From contig CAMWJY010000015.1 in the NCBI GenBank assembly GCA_947174685.1, positions 1 to 9,918 on the forward strand: 9,918 nucleotides of DNA, read 5' to 3'. A model generated the notes under the pieces. That model ran no database searches, was not told where the DNA came from, and worked only from the letters and a program-made list of their open reading frames with translations. This DNA is from an uncultured Mollicutes bacterium (GTDB taxonomy: Bacteria > Bacillota_I > Bacilli_A > Acholeplasmatales > Anaeroplasmataceae). Position numbers and translations under genes: made by a program. Positions 1 through 6,679 of this stretch are shown here, piece by piece (within the stretch, counting starts at the first letter, position 1; the number at the start of each line of letters is the position of its first letter).

Positions 1-2519
1 CCACCAAATACATAACCTTCTTCTTCTAATGGTAGAAGCTCAGCTGGTAATGCTAAAACATTTTCAACACTTTCTTGTGCTGCTCCATGTCCTTGTACAT
101 CATAGGTTACAGTGTATTCTTTAACATTTACCACAACAGTAAATGAAGCGCTAGGATTATCTGCCGCAGAAATTGTAATTGTTGTAGAACCTAAAGCTGG
201 GTTACTAATATATAGCTTATTATCAACGATTGTTGCAGTACATACTCCCTCATCCTCTACAGTAGCTACTAATTCACTTGTAGAATCAGCTGGTGTAACA
301 GTGATGTTCCAAACACCTTTTCTTGGATCAAAGCTATGTAAAATAATATCGATTGTCTCACTATCTAAAGTAATAGATTCTGCAGACTTAGCTACATCAA
401 ATGTAATTTCTTTTGATGCACTGCCAACTGTAACAGTAATTGTAACAGTTCCAATTTGATCTAAAACTGTTACTAAACCATTCTCATCAACAGTTGCGAT
501 AGTTTCATTACTAGAAGCAAATGTTGGAGAAATTGTACCTGCTGAAGGAATAGAAACCGCATGAATCTGGTATGTTGAATTTGCTTGAATGGTTAGCTTA
601 TTTTCAGTATCTAATGCATGATTATTATCATCTACAAGATTCCAATCAACAGTTTGAACACCTTCAACCTCTACTAAAGCAAGGTGAGTAATATAAGCAT
701 TGATATCCTCTTCGCCATTCCATAAACCGATTTCTAATTTTATACCATGATAACCATATCCAATAGCATTTGTATCTAAATTAAGAATTGGCGTTTCAAC
801 ATAAATCCATCCATTTACCAAGTCAGCTTTAGAAGTACGAATTTGATTTCCATAAGCTGAACCTAGCTCGCCATAAGAATAACGACCATTTTCATAATGA
901 TAAGCATAGAACTTTAAATCTAGAGTTGTTCCTGAAGTCTTTCCAGCAGCCTCAGGATTTAATTTAATCCATGCAGAGAATTTATAATCTTTATTTGCAG
1001 ATAACTCAGAAACTGGAACATACTTGTCAAGATGGGCTCCAGAGCTATCTTTACCACCATTACCTGCAATGCATATAGCATTTCCAAATACACTGTCTTC
1101 TTGAACACTAATACTTGCAAATGTTTTATTAGAATATGCAACACTTGTAAATCCTGAAACAGTTTCTCCTCCAGCTGCCCAAACATCATCTAAAACAAAG
1201 TTATTTAAGTTAGCGTAAGCTCCTGAACTAACCTTTACAGTTACTTCTCTTTCTACATCGCTATCATCAGTTGCTAGAGCTTTAATTGTAGCAGTACCTG
1301 CACTAAGACCTGTAAGAACACCATTTTCGATAGAAACAATTTCGTTTCCTTCAACTACCTCAAATGCTAAATCAGTATTATCTGCAGTAACAGGACTTGC
1401 TTTGAATAAATCATTTAATTTAAAGCTTTCTGCTATAGATAGATTAATATCGCCAATAATTAATGCTTGATTAATTGAAGCAACTTTAATAGGTTCATTA
1501 GCTGCTTCAATAGTAACAGCTACTGTTTTATCTTCGATCAATTCATCCACATAATCAAATTTAACAGTTACTGGTTCTTCTGTTTCTGCTAGAGCTGTAA
1601 ACTTACCAGATTGTTCATTATAATCTAATTTTTCAGGATCTGAGATTATAATATTATAGTCTGGAAGAGAGGCTTCCTTATCAGCATTGTTTGCAGTTAA
1701 TGTTGGTGCCATTTCAAATTCTTGTCCTACTGTTACTGATTTTGTAGAATCACAAGATGCAGTTGCACCATTATATTCCATTACATGTATATAATCCACA
1801 TAAAGATCTCTTTCATATGTAGAGCCTGATGATGGGAATGTAATTTGGAATCCTGTTATCTTTCCTTGGAAATTGTCTCCAGGTAGAAAATCTGTGACAT
1901 ATAATAATGTATTATCTAAATACGCATATATTTTATCAGAAACATCATCATCTCCAGATTCTTTGATAACAAAGACTGCCTTGTGCCAAACCCCCTCTGT
2001 AACTTTAACAGAACGATCTTCCTTATCCTTAATTTCAACTTCGGTAGCACTACCTAGTTTATAATAAGAACTGTTTCCATTCATTCTTAAAACGTTGTAG
2101 TTTGTCCAGCTTGCTGTATTTACACCATCATCTCCATGAAATACTAATCTGAAAATTTTATTTTCAGTAGCACTCATCTTAAATTCTGTTGAAATAACAA
2201 CACTCTTTCCTTCTTGATTAAATACAGAAGAATGGCTGCCATTGTCTTGGATGGATACTTTACGTTCTGTAGAGGTTGCTGCGTGATGTATATTTAAAAC
2301 ATCTCTTCCATCTACTTGTGCTAATTGTATTGACACTTGGTCATCTAAAGCCGTAATATTATGATTGTTGCTTCCGCCTGGTTCATCTAATGTACCATCA
2401 CCATAATCGAAGTCTTCAATCAATCCTTCTGCTGCTGCATGGGTGGTTAGACCTCCCCCTATAACGCAAATGCCTAATAGCATTGCAGCACTTAAAAATA
2501 ATTTTTTAAATTTCGCCAT
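1..2519 (-). CDS. Large secreted multidomain surface protein, Big/CBM/InlB-repeat type (partial, C-terminus outside window)
   Basis: I read an uninterrupted frame of 839 codons that runs off the window. Residues 1 to about 29 look like a Sec signal peptide: a Lys-rich start, a hydrophobic core (LFLSAAMLLGICVIGGGL), then a THA-AA cleavage site. Residues about 33-250 look like a concanavalin A/LamG-type beta-jelly roll. About 255-339 and 345-430 are Ig-like, the second a good BIG_2 match (ISIENGVLTGLSAGTATIKA-type pattern). About 434-620 resembles a CBM4/9/22-like carbohydrate-binding sandwich. About 620-710 (ATVDENGLVTV core) and 711-800 are further BIG_2-like domains. From 801 an InlB B-repeat (Flg_new) begins: YTVTYDVQGHGA, then GYVFGG at the edge. 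I see no catalytic domain. As last visible gene of a GH88/ABC operon it may bind or degrade polysaccharide at the cell surface; an enzymatic or wall-anchor part may lie further on. It is not a solute-binding protein. The exact function is unknown. Confidence 0.85.
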   Translation of the reverse strand, partial: MAKFKKLFLSAAMLLGICVIGGGLTTHAAAEGLIEDFDYGDGTLDEPGGSNNHNITALDDQVSIQLAQVDGRDVLNIHHAATSTERKVSIQDNGSHSSVFNQEGKSVVISTEFKMSATENKIFRLVFHGDDGVNTASWTNYNVLRMNGNSSYYKLGSATEVEIKDKEDRSVKVTEGVWHKAVFVIKESGDDDVSDKIYAYLDNTLLYVTDFLPGDNFQGKITGFQITFPSSGSTYERDLYVDYIHVMEYNGATASCDSTKSVTVGQEFEMAPTLTANNADKEASLPDYNIIISDPEKLDYNEQSGKFTALAETEEPVTVKFDYVDELIEDKTVAVTIEAANEPIKVASINQALIIGDINLSIAESFKLNDLFKASPVTADNTDLAFEVVEGNEIVSIENGVLTGLSAGTATIKALATDDSDVEREVTVKVSSGAYANLNNFVLDDVWAAGGETVSGFTSVAYSNKTFASISVQEDSVFGNAICIAGNGGKDSSGAHLDKYVPVSELSANKDYKFSAWIKLNPEAAGKTSGTTLDLKFYAYHYENGRYSYGELGSAYGNQIRTSKADLVNGWIYVETPILNLDTNAIGYGYHGIKLEIGLWNGEEDINAYITHLALVEVEGVQTVDWNLVDDNNHALDTENKLTIQANSTYQIHAVSIPSAGTISPTFASSNETIATVDENGLVTVLDQIGTVTITVTVGSASKEITFDVAKSAESITLDSETIDIILHSFDPRKGVWNITVTPADSTSELVATVEDEGVCTATIVDNKLYISNPALGSTTITISAADNPSASFTVVVNVKEYTVTYDVQGHGAAQESVENVLALPAELLPLEEEGYVFG

Positions 2520-2528
2520 TTTTTTCAT

Positions 2529-2533
2529 TCCTT
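2529..2533 (-). promoter_or_regulatory. Ribosome binding site that decides the start of the large secreted protein
   Basis: AAGGA directly abuts an in-frame ATG at 2526-2528, which leaves no spacing for initiation. The next in-frame ATG, at 2517-2519, is 9 bases away, a normal distance, and begins MAKFKKLF. I therefore prefer 2519; the upstream ATG would add only MKK and would not change the signal peptide call. Confidence 0.6.
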
Positions 2534-2544
2534 TCTTTTTTTTA

Positions 2545-3429
2545 TTATTTAACTGATCCAACCATGACACCCTTTTTGAAATACTTTTGGATGAATGGGA
2601 AAATTATCATAATTGGAACAATAGCGATTATAATTAATGCAAACGCTGAGACAGTACCTCGGAATAAATCTCCAGATTCTCCTGTACTCTGTAGCATTTT
2701 TTTAACTAATACTTGTAATGGATATAGCTTATCCTTTTGAAGTACCTGTTCTGCCCAGAAATAACCATTCCAACGTTCAATAGCATAGAATAATCCAACA
2801 GTAGTTATTGCTGGTCCACTTGCTGGAATATATATGCTTGTAAGCATCCTGAAGTGAGATGCCCCATCTATTTGTGCAGATTCATCAATATCTTGAGGAA
2901 TTGCTGCAAAATATGTTCTTAATAAAATTACATTATAAGCGGAAAATGCAAAAGGTAATAAAATACCCAGTGGATTTTTCAATAAACCCAAGCTCTTAAT
3001 GTTGCTATAGGTTGCAACCATTCCTGGTCTTAACCACATCGTAAGAACAACAATAATTGTCATAACCTTAATTACCTTTAATCCTTTTCTAGAAAGAACA
3101 TAAGCACAGGTAATGCTTAAAAATAAACTAATTGCAGTACCTGCTAAAGTATAAAGAATTGTCATCCCATAAGCACGCCATATATCAGCATTTTTCAAAT
3201 GTTCAGCCAAATATTCAAACGTAAATCCTTGTGGGAATAATAAAAACTTTTGATTATTCACCGCGGTTGAAAAAGCAATTGGGTTACTTACCGCAATAAT
3301 AAAGATGTAAAGTATCGGATAAAGCATTAGTAGAGATAGAATGATTAATAATACATTATTCACAACTCCTAAAATGTTATCTAGAGTAAGTCTTTTTTTA
3401 AATTTTTGTAAATTCAAATCTAATTTCAC
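2545..3429 (-). CDS. Carbohydrate ABC transporter permease, YtcP/LplC type (CUT1, second subunit)
   Basis: This is an inner membrane permease of the binding-protein-dependent sugar importer family, 294 residues. Hydrophobic segments lie at about 20-48, 88-112, 118-136, 153-172, 203-218 and 258-280, the six expected for this class. The cytoplasmic EAA loop at about 183-202 reads ESAQIDGASHF then IPASGP, where it should contact the ATPase. The C-terminus QKYFKKGVMVGSVK is typical of the YtcP/LplC branch, which usually pairs with LplB-like permeases for oligosaccharides. The start is GTG at 3427-3429. An ATG at 3434-3436 is out of frame. It follows the other permease by 10 bases and is probably translationally coupled. 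Substrate is inferred from the GH88 neighbour: unsaturated uronic-acid oligosaccharides. Confidence 0.93.
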   Translation of the reverse strand: MKLDLNLQKFKKRLTLDNILGVVNNVLLIILSLLMLYPILYIFIIAVSNPIAFSTAVNNQKFLLFPQGFTFEYLAEHLKNADIWRAYGMTILYTLAGTAISLFLSITCAYVLSRKGLKVIKVMTIIVVLTMWLRPGMVATYSNIKSLGLLKNPLGILLPFAFSAYNVILLRTYFAAIPQDIDESAQIDGASHFRMLTSIYIPASGPAITTVGLFYAIERWNGYFWAEQVLQKDKLYPLQVLVKKMLQSTGESGDLFRGTVSAFALIIIAIVPIMIIFPFIQKYFKKGVMVGSVK

Positions 3430-3436
3430 TTTTCAT

Positions 3437-3441
3437 CACCT
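3437..3441 (-). promoter_or_regulatory. Ribosome binding site overlapping the upstream stop codon, supporting a GTG start
   Basis: AGGTG lies 7 bases before the GTG at 3427-3429 and shares two bases with the TAG stop (3440-3442) of the first permease. Terminating ribosomes would release directly on it, so the two permeases are probably coupled. Confidence 0.55.
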
Positions 3442-4462
3442 ACCATAACTGTGTATCTGAAACTTTTTTAGCAATCTTGTTTACTATCGTGACAAGAACT
3501 ATCGCAACTACCGCATCAAATAATCCTATTGTCGCTGCTAGACCGAAATTTGGTTGTCCAACTGTTGGACTTAAGCTGACGTTATAAACATACGTGCTTA
3601 TAATTTCTGATGTCGGCTTATTATATACCGTTTGTAATAATAAGACCTTTTCATATCCCATAGATAATAGCTTACCAACCTTCAATATCAATGTGATAAT
3701 AATTGTTGGAGCAATTCCAGGTAATGTTACGTGGAAAATCTGTCTAAACTTTCCTGCTCCATCCATTGATGCAGCTTCGTATAAAGATGTATCTATTGCA
3801 GATAACGCTGCAAGATAAATCAAGGAATTATATCCTATCGTCTGCCATAATTCCATAATTGCATAAATCCAACGGAATGCTGCTGGATTATTTAATAGAT
3901 TTGGCTTGTTCTCTGGGTTAACCAAATGTAGAGCTGCTAAGATATTTACAATCATACCTGTATCAGATTTTAAAAACTCGATAACCAGATTACAAACAAC
4001 GACTGCTGAAATAAAGAACGGTAAGAAGGTCGTTGTTTGGGCAATGCCTTTTACCACCTTACTTTTGGATTCATAAATCATTATTGCTAATAGAATTGCT
4101 GCTGGAAACCCAATTACCAATACAAGCAAATTTAAAAGCAACGTATTTCCTAATAACTTAAAGAAATTGTCTGCCGAAAAGAAAGTTGCATAATTTTGAA
4201 AGCCAATAAATTTACTTCCAAACACTCCTTTATCTATACTATAGTCTTGAAAGGACATGAGTACATTAGAAACAAATGGAATAAAAACAAAGATGATCAT
4301 CCAAACCAATGCTGGTACAAATAATAAATAAATTTGCCAGTTATATTTGAAATATTTCTTAAACTTATCATTGAATAAGTTTGCTTTTGATTTTTTTTCT
4401 TTTGTCTCCTTAACTTCCTCAGGCTGTATTACTTCATTATTTTCTAAGATTTCTACTTCCAT
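3440..4462 (-). CDS. Carbohydrate ABC transporter permease, LplB/UgpA type (CUT1, first subunit)
   Basis: Membrane permease of 340 residues forming a heterodimer with the next gene product. The first 40 residues are charged and cytoplasmic (rich in Glu and Lys). The first membrane segment is at about 43-70 (LLFVPALVWMIIFVFIPFV), with others near 103-130, 140-163, 198-222, 250-268 and 308-328. The EAA loop at about 229-248 reads EAASMDGAGKF then VTLPGI, a close match to the family signature. Its ribosome binding site (GGAGGGG) follows directly after the GH88 stop, with a 10-base gap between genes. The LplB/YtcP pairing with a GH88 gene matches known Bacillota importers for lyase-produced oligosaccharides; the substrate itself is inferred. 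The solute-binding protein and ATPase are not in this window; a shared MsmX-like ATPase would be usual. Confidence 0.93.
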   Translation of the reverse strand: MEVEILENNEVIQPEEVKETKEKKSKANLFNDKFKKYFKYNWQIYLLFVPALVWMIIFVFIPFVSNVLMSFQDYSIDKGVFGSKFIGFQNYATFFSADNFFKLLGNTLLLNLLVLVIGFPAAILLAIMIYESKSKVVKGIAQTTTFLPFFISAVVVCNLVIEFLKSDTGMIVNILAALHLVNPENKPNLLNNPAAFRWIYAIMELWQTIGYNSLIYLAALSAIDTSLYEAASMDGAGKFRQIFHVTLPGIAPTIIITLILKVGKLLSMGYEKVLLLQTVYNKPTSEIISTYVYNVSLSPTVGQPNFGLAATIGLFDAVVAIVLVTIVNKIAKKVSDTQLW

Positions 4463-4472
4463 ATTTCCCCTC

Positions 4473-5699
4473 CTACCAATATGAATTCCATTTCTTATAT
4501 AATCTTATTAAAAGCTCAACGAAGAAATAATCCCCAAAAATTACATATTCGTCGATACCTAAGCCGCCATGATAAAAATAAACACCGCTTTTTAGAATGC
4601 CTTCTAAATTATCTCCTAAATAATTCTCTGATAAAGACTTCGCTATATATAAGCTTGCATTTTTATACTGCTCTTTTGTATCATCCTCTTCATCAAGTAT
4701 CTCTGAAAGCTCTAATAGTCCAATTGCCGCAATAGCTGCTGCACTTGAATCTCTTTGATCCTTTTCTCCTAAGAAAATTAGATCCCAGTTACAGACAAAA
4801 TCTGTAGGCAACCGATTTAAGAAATAATTCGCTAAGCATTTCGCCTTATCTACAAATTCTAAATCCTTAGTGTAACGATAGGAAATTGGGAAGCCCATAA
4901 TTCCCCAAGCTTGTCCTCTAGCCCAGCAGGAATCATCAGAATAGCCTTGATGAGTCGATCCAAATCTAGGTTCACCTGTTTCTGTATCCATATGGAAAGT
5001 ATGGAATGTTGAGGCATCTTCTCTGATAATATACTTGCCTGCAGTTTTTGCATGATTATAAGCCATACGGTAAAATTCATTATCCGTTTTGTATTCATTT
5101 GCAAAATACAAAAGTGGAATATTTAGATTACAATCAATAATCATTCGACCTCTTTGGTTTTCATCACTCATATCTCCCCAAGCTTGTAAAATCTTGGCCT
5201 TATCAATGTAGCGCTTAGATAAGAGTTCAGCCGCCATAAGAGATGTTTCTAAAGCCCGTTTTGAACCAGTTATTTTATAATCAGCTACCGTAGATAAGCT
5301 ATAGAGGAATCCTAAATCATGATGATTTAAGCCTGCTTCTGTTTCGTCTTTGTTATAATAGTTGTCTATCCTTTGACGGAAGGATTCTGAATGCTTTTGA
5401 GCTTCTATTTTGTACTTCTCATCATTTGTATACTCATAGACCAACCACAGAATTCCTGTCCAAAAGGATGTTGTCCAAATGCTTTCGTTATTGCTGCTAT
5501 CCCATTTCAAATTCCCAACCGAGTCATACACATATCCTTTGCTGCAGGCCCTAGGAAAAGAATCATCATGGAATTTAAGAAGCATATGGTCTACAATTTT
5601 TACAACCTTGTCCAAAACGACTTTAATATCTTCTTTAGTAAATTTGGGGCAAACCTTAAACTCTTCTCTTTGAATTTGTTCTAAATTAACCTTTTTCAT
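4473..5699 (-). CDS. ugl: Unsaturated glucuronyl hydrolase, glycoside hydrolase family 88
   Basis: Cytoplasmic enzyme (no signal peptide, 408 residues) that removes the 4,5-unsaturated uronic acid from the non-reducing end of oligosaccharides made by polysaccharide lyases, acting by hydration of the double bond. Residues known from Bacillus sp. GL1 UGL recur at a constant offset of 40: D128 (HHDLG, for D88), W174 (W134), D189 (IIDCNLN, for D149), H233 (H193), H250 (H210), Q251 (Q211), W259 (W219) and R261 (R221). The SDDSCWARGQAWG block at 254-266 is diagnostic for GH88, and the C-terminus has GIDEYVIFGDYFF. GH105 is a related family but fits less well. The ribosome binding site AGGAG sits 6 bases before the ATG, and the gene follows the discoidin-like gene by 15 bases. 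Products would be a 4-deoxy-5-keto uronate and a free sugar or amino sugar. Confidence 0.96.
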   Translation of the reverse strand: MKKVNLEQIQREEFKVCPKFTKEDIKVVLDKVVKIVDHMLLKFHDDSFPRACSKGYVYDSVGNLKWDSSNNESIWTTSFWTGILWLVYEYTNDEKYKIEAQKHSESFRQRIDNYYNKDETEAGLNHHDLGFLYSLSTVADYKITGSKRALETSLMAAELLSKRYIDKAKILQAWGDMSDENQRGRMIIDCNLNIPLLYFANEYKTDNEFYRMAYNHAKTAGKYIIREDASTFHTFHMDTETGEPRFGSTHQGYSDDSCWARGQAWGIMGFPISYRYTKDLEFVDKAKCLANYFLNRLPTDFVCNWDLIFLGEKDQRDSSAAAIAAIGLLELSEILDEEDDTKEQYKNASLYIAKSLSENYLGDNLEGILKSGVYFYHGGLGIDEYVIFGDYFFVELLIRLYKKWNSYW

Positions 5700-5714
5700 T
5701 TTTCTCTCCTTTCT

Positions 5715-6506
5715 TCAATTTTTTATTTCATAGCCCCACGCCTCAAATTGTGTGAGAGCCGGAAAATCAGATAATTCTTCTCCCTTGATTAAATTCTTTA
5801 AAACAATTGTTCTAACTTTTTTGCTTTCAAAACATAAGGACTGTCTTTCTGAAGTTTTGTTCAACTTCATCACTAGCTCACTGCCATCGGAAAAGCTTAA
5901 TGTAGCAGACTTCCAATAATTGTCATGTGGAAAGTCAGCTCTAAGAGTGAGAACAATTTCATCAATAAGAACTTCTCTACCAAAATCCATTTTAAATTCT
6001 GCATTCGGATTTTTATTAATCCCCCAGCTTTGATAAGGGAAGCTACCATGAGATTCGTTATAGAAATAACCGTCTATTGCATTTCTACTTGCAAATACAC
6101 ATTCATTCCTCGTTTCTACATTTGCAGAGGAATGAGGAAAGAAGCTCTCGTTCTCGTGCTGATCATATGGATTAAAAGCAAGATTTCTTCTTTGATAAAT
6201 TTCCTCTTCTGTTGCCTCTGAAACTGTAAGTATATGACAATCTCCATAAAAAGATTTTGGAGAATAATTTTTCCTTTGACTTTTGATAGGGAAATGATAA
6301 ATAAAACAATTGTTTGGAACATAGACAATAGATTCAAACATCGTATCATCTAAACGAATCTTATAAAATCCACCCTTTTTATCAAAATCAACGATTAGCC
6401 AATCACCATCCTGATATTCAAAATTATAAATACAGCATAGACTTTCTTGAGTAGGACTTATGAACAATTCATTATTCTGTCCATTGACAATTTTTAGTTT
6501 CATCAT
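5715..6506 (-). CDS. Cytoplasmic protein with F5/8 type C (discoidin)-like C-terminal domain, function unknown
   Basis: First gene of the GH88/permease operon, 263 residues from the preferred start. There is no signal peptide or membrane segment, so it should stay in the cytoplasm. Residues 1 to about 75 look like a small beta-rich domain (GDWLIVDFDKKGGFYKIRL). About 80-118 is a linker with a conserved-looking NLAFNPYDQ stretch. From about 125 to 259 the pattern fits a galactose-binding-like F5/8 type C fold: ARNAIDG-like ASRNAIDGY, a QSWGIN turn, then FKMDFGREVLIDEIVLTLR, the usual strand in these domains, and FEAWGYE at the end. I do not recognise a catalytic motif. A discoidin fold inside the cell is uncommon; it may bind the imported oligosaccharide or help its processing. 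Role inferred only from position before GH88. Confidence 0.8.
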   Translation of the reverse strand: MMKLKIVNGQNNELFISPTQESLCCIYNFEYQDGDWLIVDFDKKGGFYKIRLDDTMFESIVYVPNNCFIYHFPIKSQRKNYSPKSFYGDCHILTVSEATEEEIYQRRNLAFNPYDQHENESFFPHSSANVETRNECVFASRNAIDGYFYNESHGSFPYQSWGINKNPNAEFKMDFGREVLIDEIVLTLRADFPHDNYWKSATLSFSDGSELVMKLNKTSERQSLCFESKKVRTIVLKNLIKGEELSDFPALTQFEAWGYEIKN

Positions 6507-6515
6507 ATGTATCAT

Positions 6516-6520
6516 TCCTT
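6516..6520 (-). promoter_or_regulatory. Ribosome binding site that decides the start of the discoidin-like gene
   Basis: AAGGA touches the first in-frame ATG (6513-6515) with no spacer. The next ATG at 6504-6506 is 9 bases away and a third at 6501-6503 is 12 bases away. I chose 6506; the longer form would add MIH at the N-terminus. Confidence 0.55.
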
Positions 6521-6527
6521 TTCAAAA

Positions 6528-6545
6528 TTAGAAAGCGCTTTCTAA
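6528..6545. promoter_or_regulatory. 18-bp perfect palindromic operator, LacI/CcpA-like
   Basis: TTAGAAAGCGCTTTCTAA is its own reverse complement. Its core GAAAGCGCTTTC matches the central part of LacI-family operators and of the CcpA cre site (TGAAAGCGCTTTCA), with the two outer bases swapped. It lies in the transcribed leader, about 25 to 42 bases after the predicted start of transcription and just before the ribosome binding site. A bound repressor there would block elongation. Which protein binds cannot be told from here; no regulator gene is in the window. Confidence 0.75.
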
Positions 6546-6576
6546 AAATGGGCGCACTTCCCCCTTTTATAGTATG

Positions 6577-6605
6577 ATTATATCATACACATTGGAGTGT
6601 ATCAA
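6577..6605 (-). promoter_or_regulatory. Promoter of the GH88/permease operon
   Basis: On the minus strand TTGATA (6600-6605) is followed after 17 bases by TATAAT (6577-6582), with TG one base before the -10 (TGATATAAT). This is a near-consensus sigma-A promoter with extended -10. Transcription should start near 6570, giving a leader of about 64 bases. A dyad ATACAC/GTGTAT with a 6-base centre (6585-6602) lies over the spacer and edge of the -35 and could be a second operator. Confidence 0.85.
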
Positions 6606-6656
6606 CAGTTTTTTTGATTTTTTTGAAGATTTACTCCAAAATTTACATTTTTTGGT

Positions 6657-6679
6657 AAAAAAAAGACCCTTAAAGGGCC
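6657..6679 (-). terminator. Rho-independent terminator of the nucleotidyltransferase-kinase unit
   Basis: Directly after the kinase stop codon the minus strand reads GGCCCTTTAAGGGTC, a 5-bp stem (one G-U pair) with a 5-base loop, then eight T. It separates this unit from the GH88 operon promoter about 50 bases further on. Confidence 0.85.

Noticed and set aside
112..459. Plus-strand open frame of 115 codons
   Set aside because: It is antisense to the continuous large secreted protein frame; its Ser/Thr/Val-rich translation reflects the Big-like repeats read backwards, and it has no ribosome binding site.
959..1189. Minus-strand open frame of 76 codons
   Set aside because: It lies inside the large secreted protein in another frame and has no features of its own.
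1..2519. Solute-binding protein of the ABC importer
   Set aside because: The position fits, but the sequence has Big-like and jelly-roll modules, no lipobox cysteine and none of the periplasmic-binding-protein pattern.
3434..3436. ATG as start of the second permease
   Set aside because: It is out of frame with the permease; the GTG at 3427-3429 has proper spacing from AGGTG.
5391..5684. Plus-strand open frames opposite GH88 and similar ones opposite the nucleotidyltransferase (8214-8504)
   Set aside because: Both are antisense to well-conserved enzymes with intact motifs; no initiation signals.
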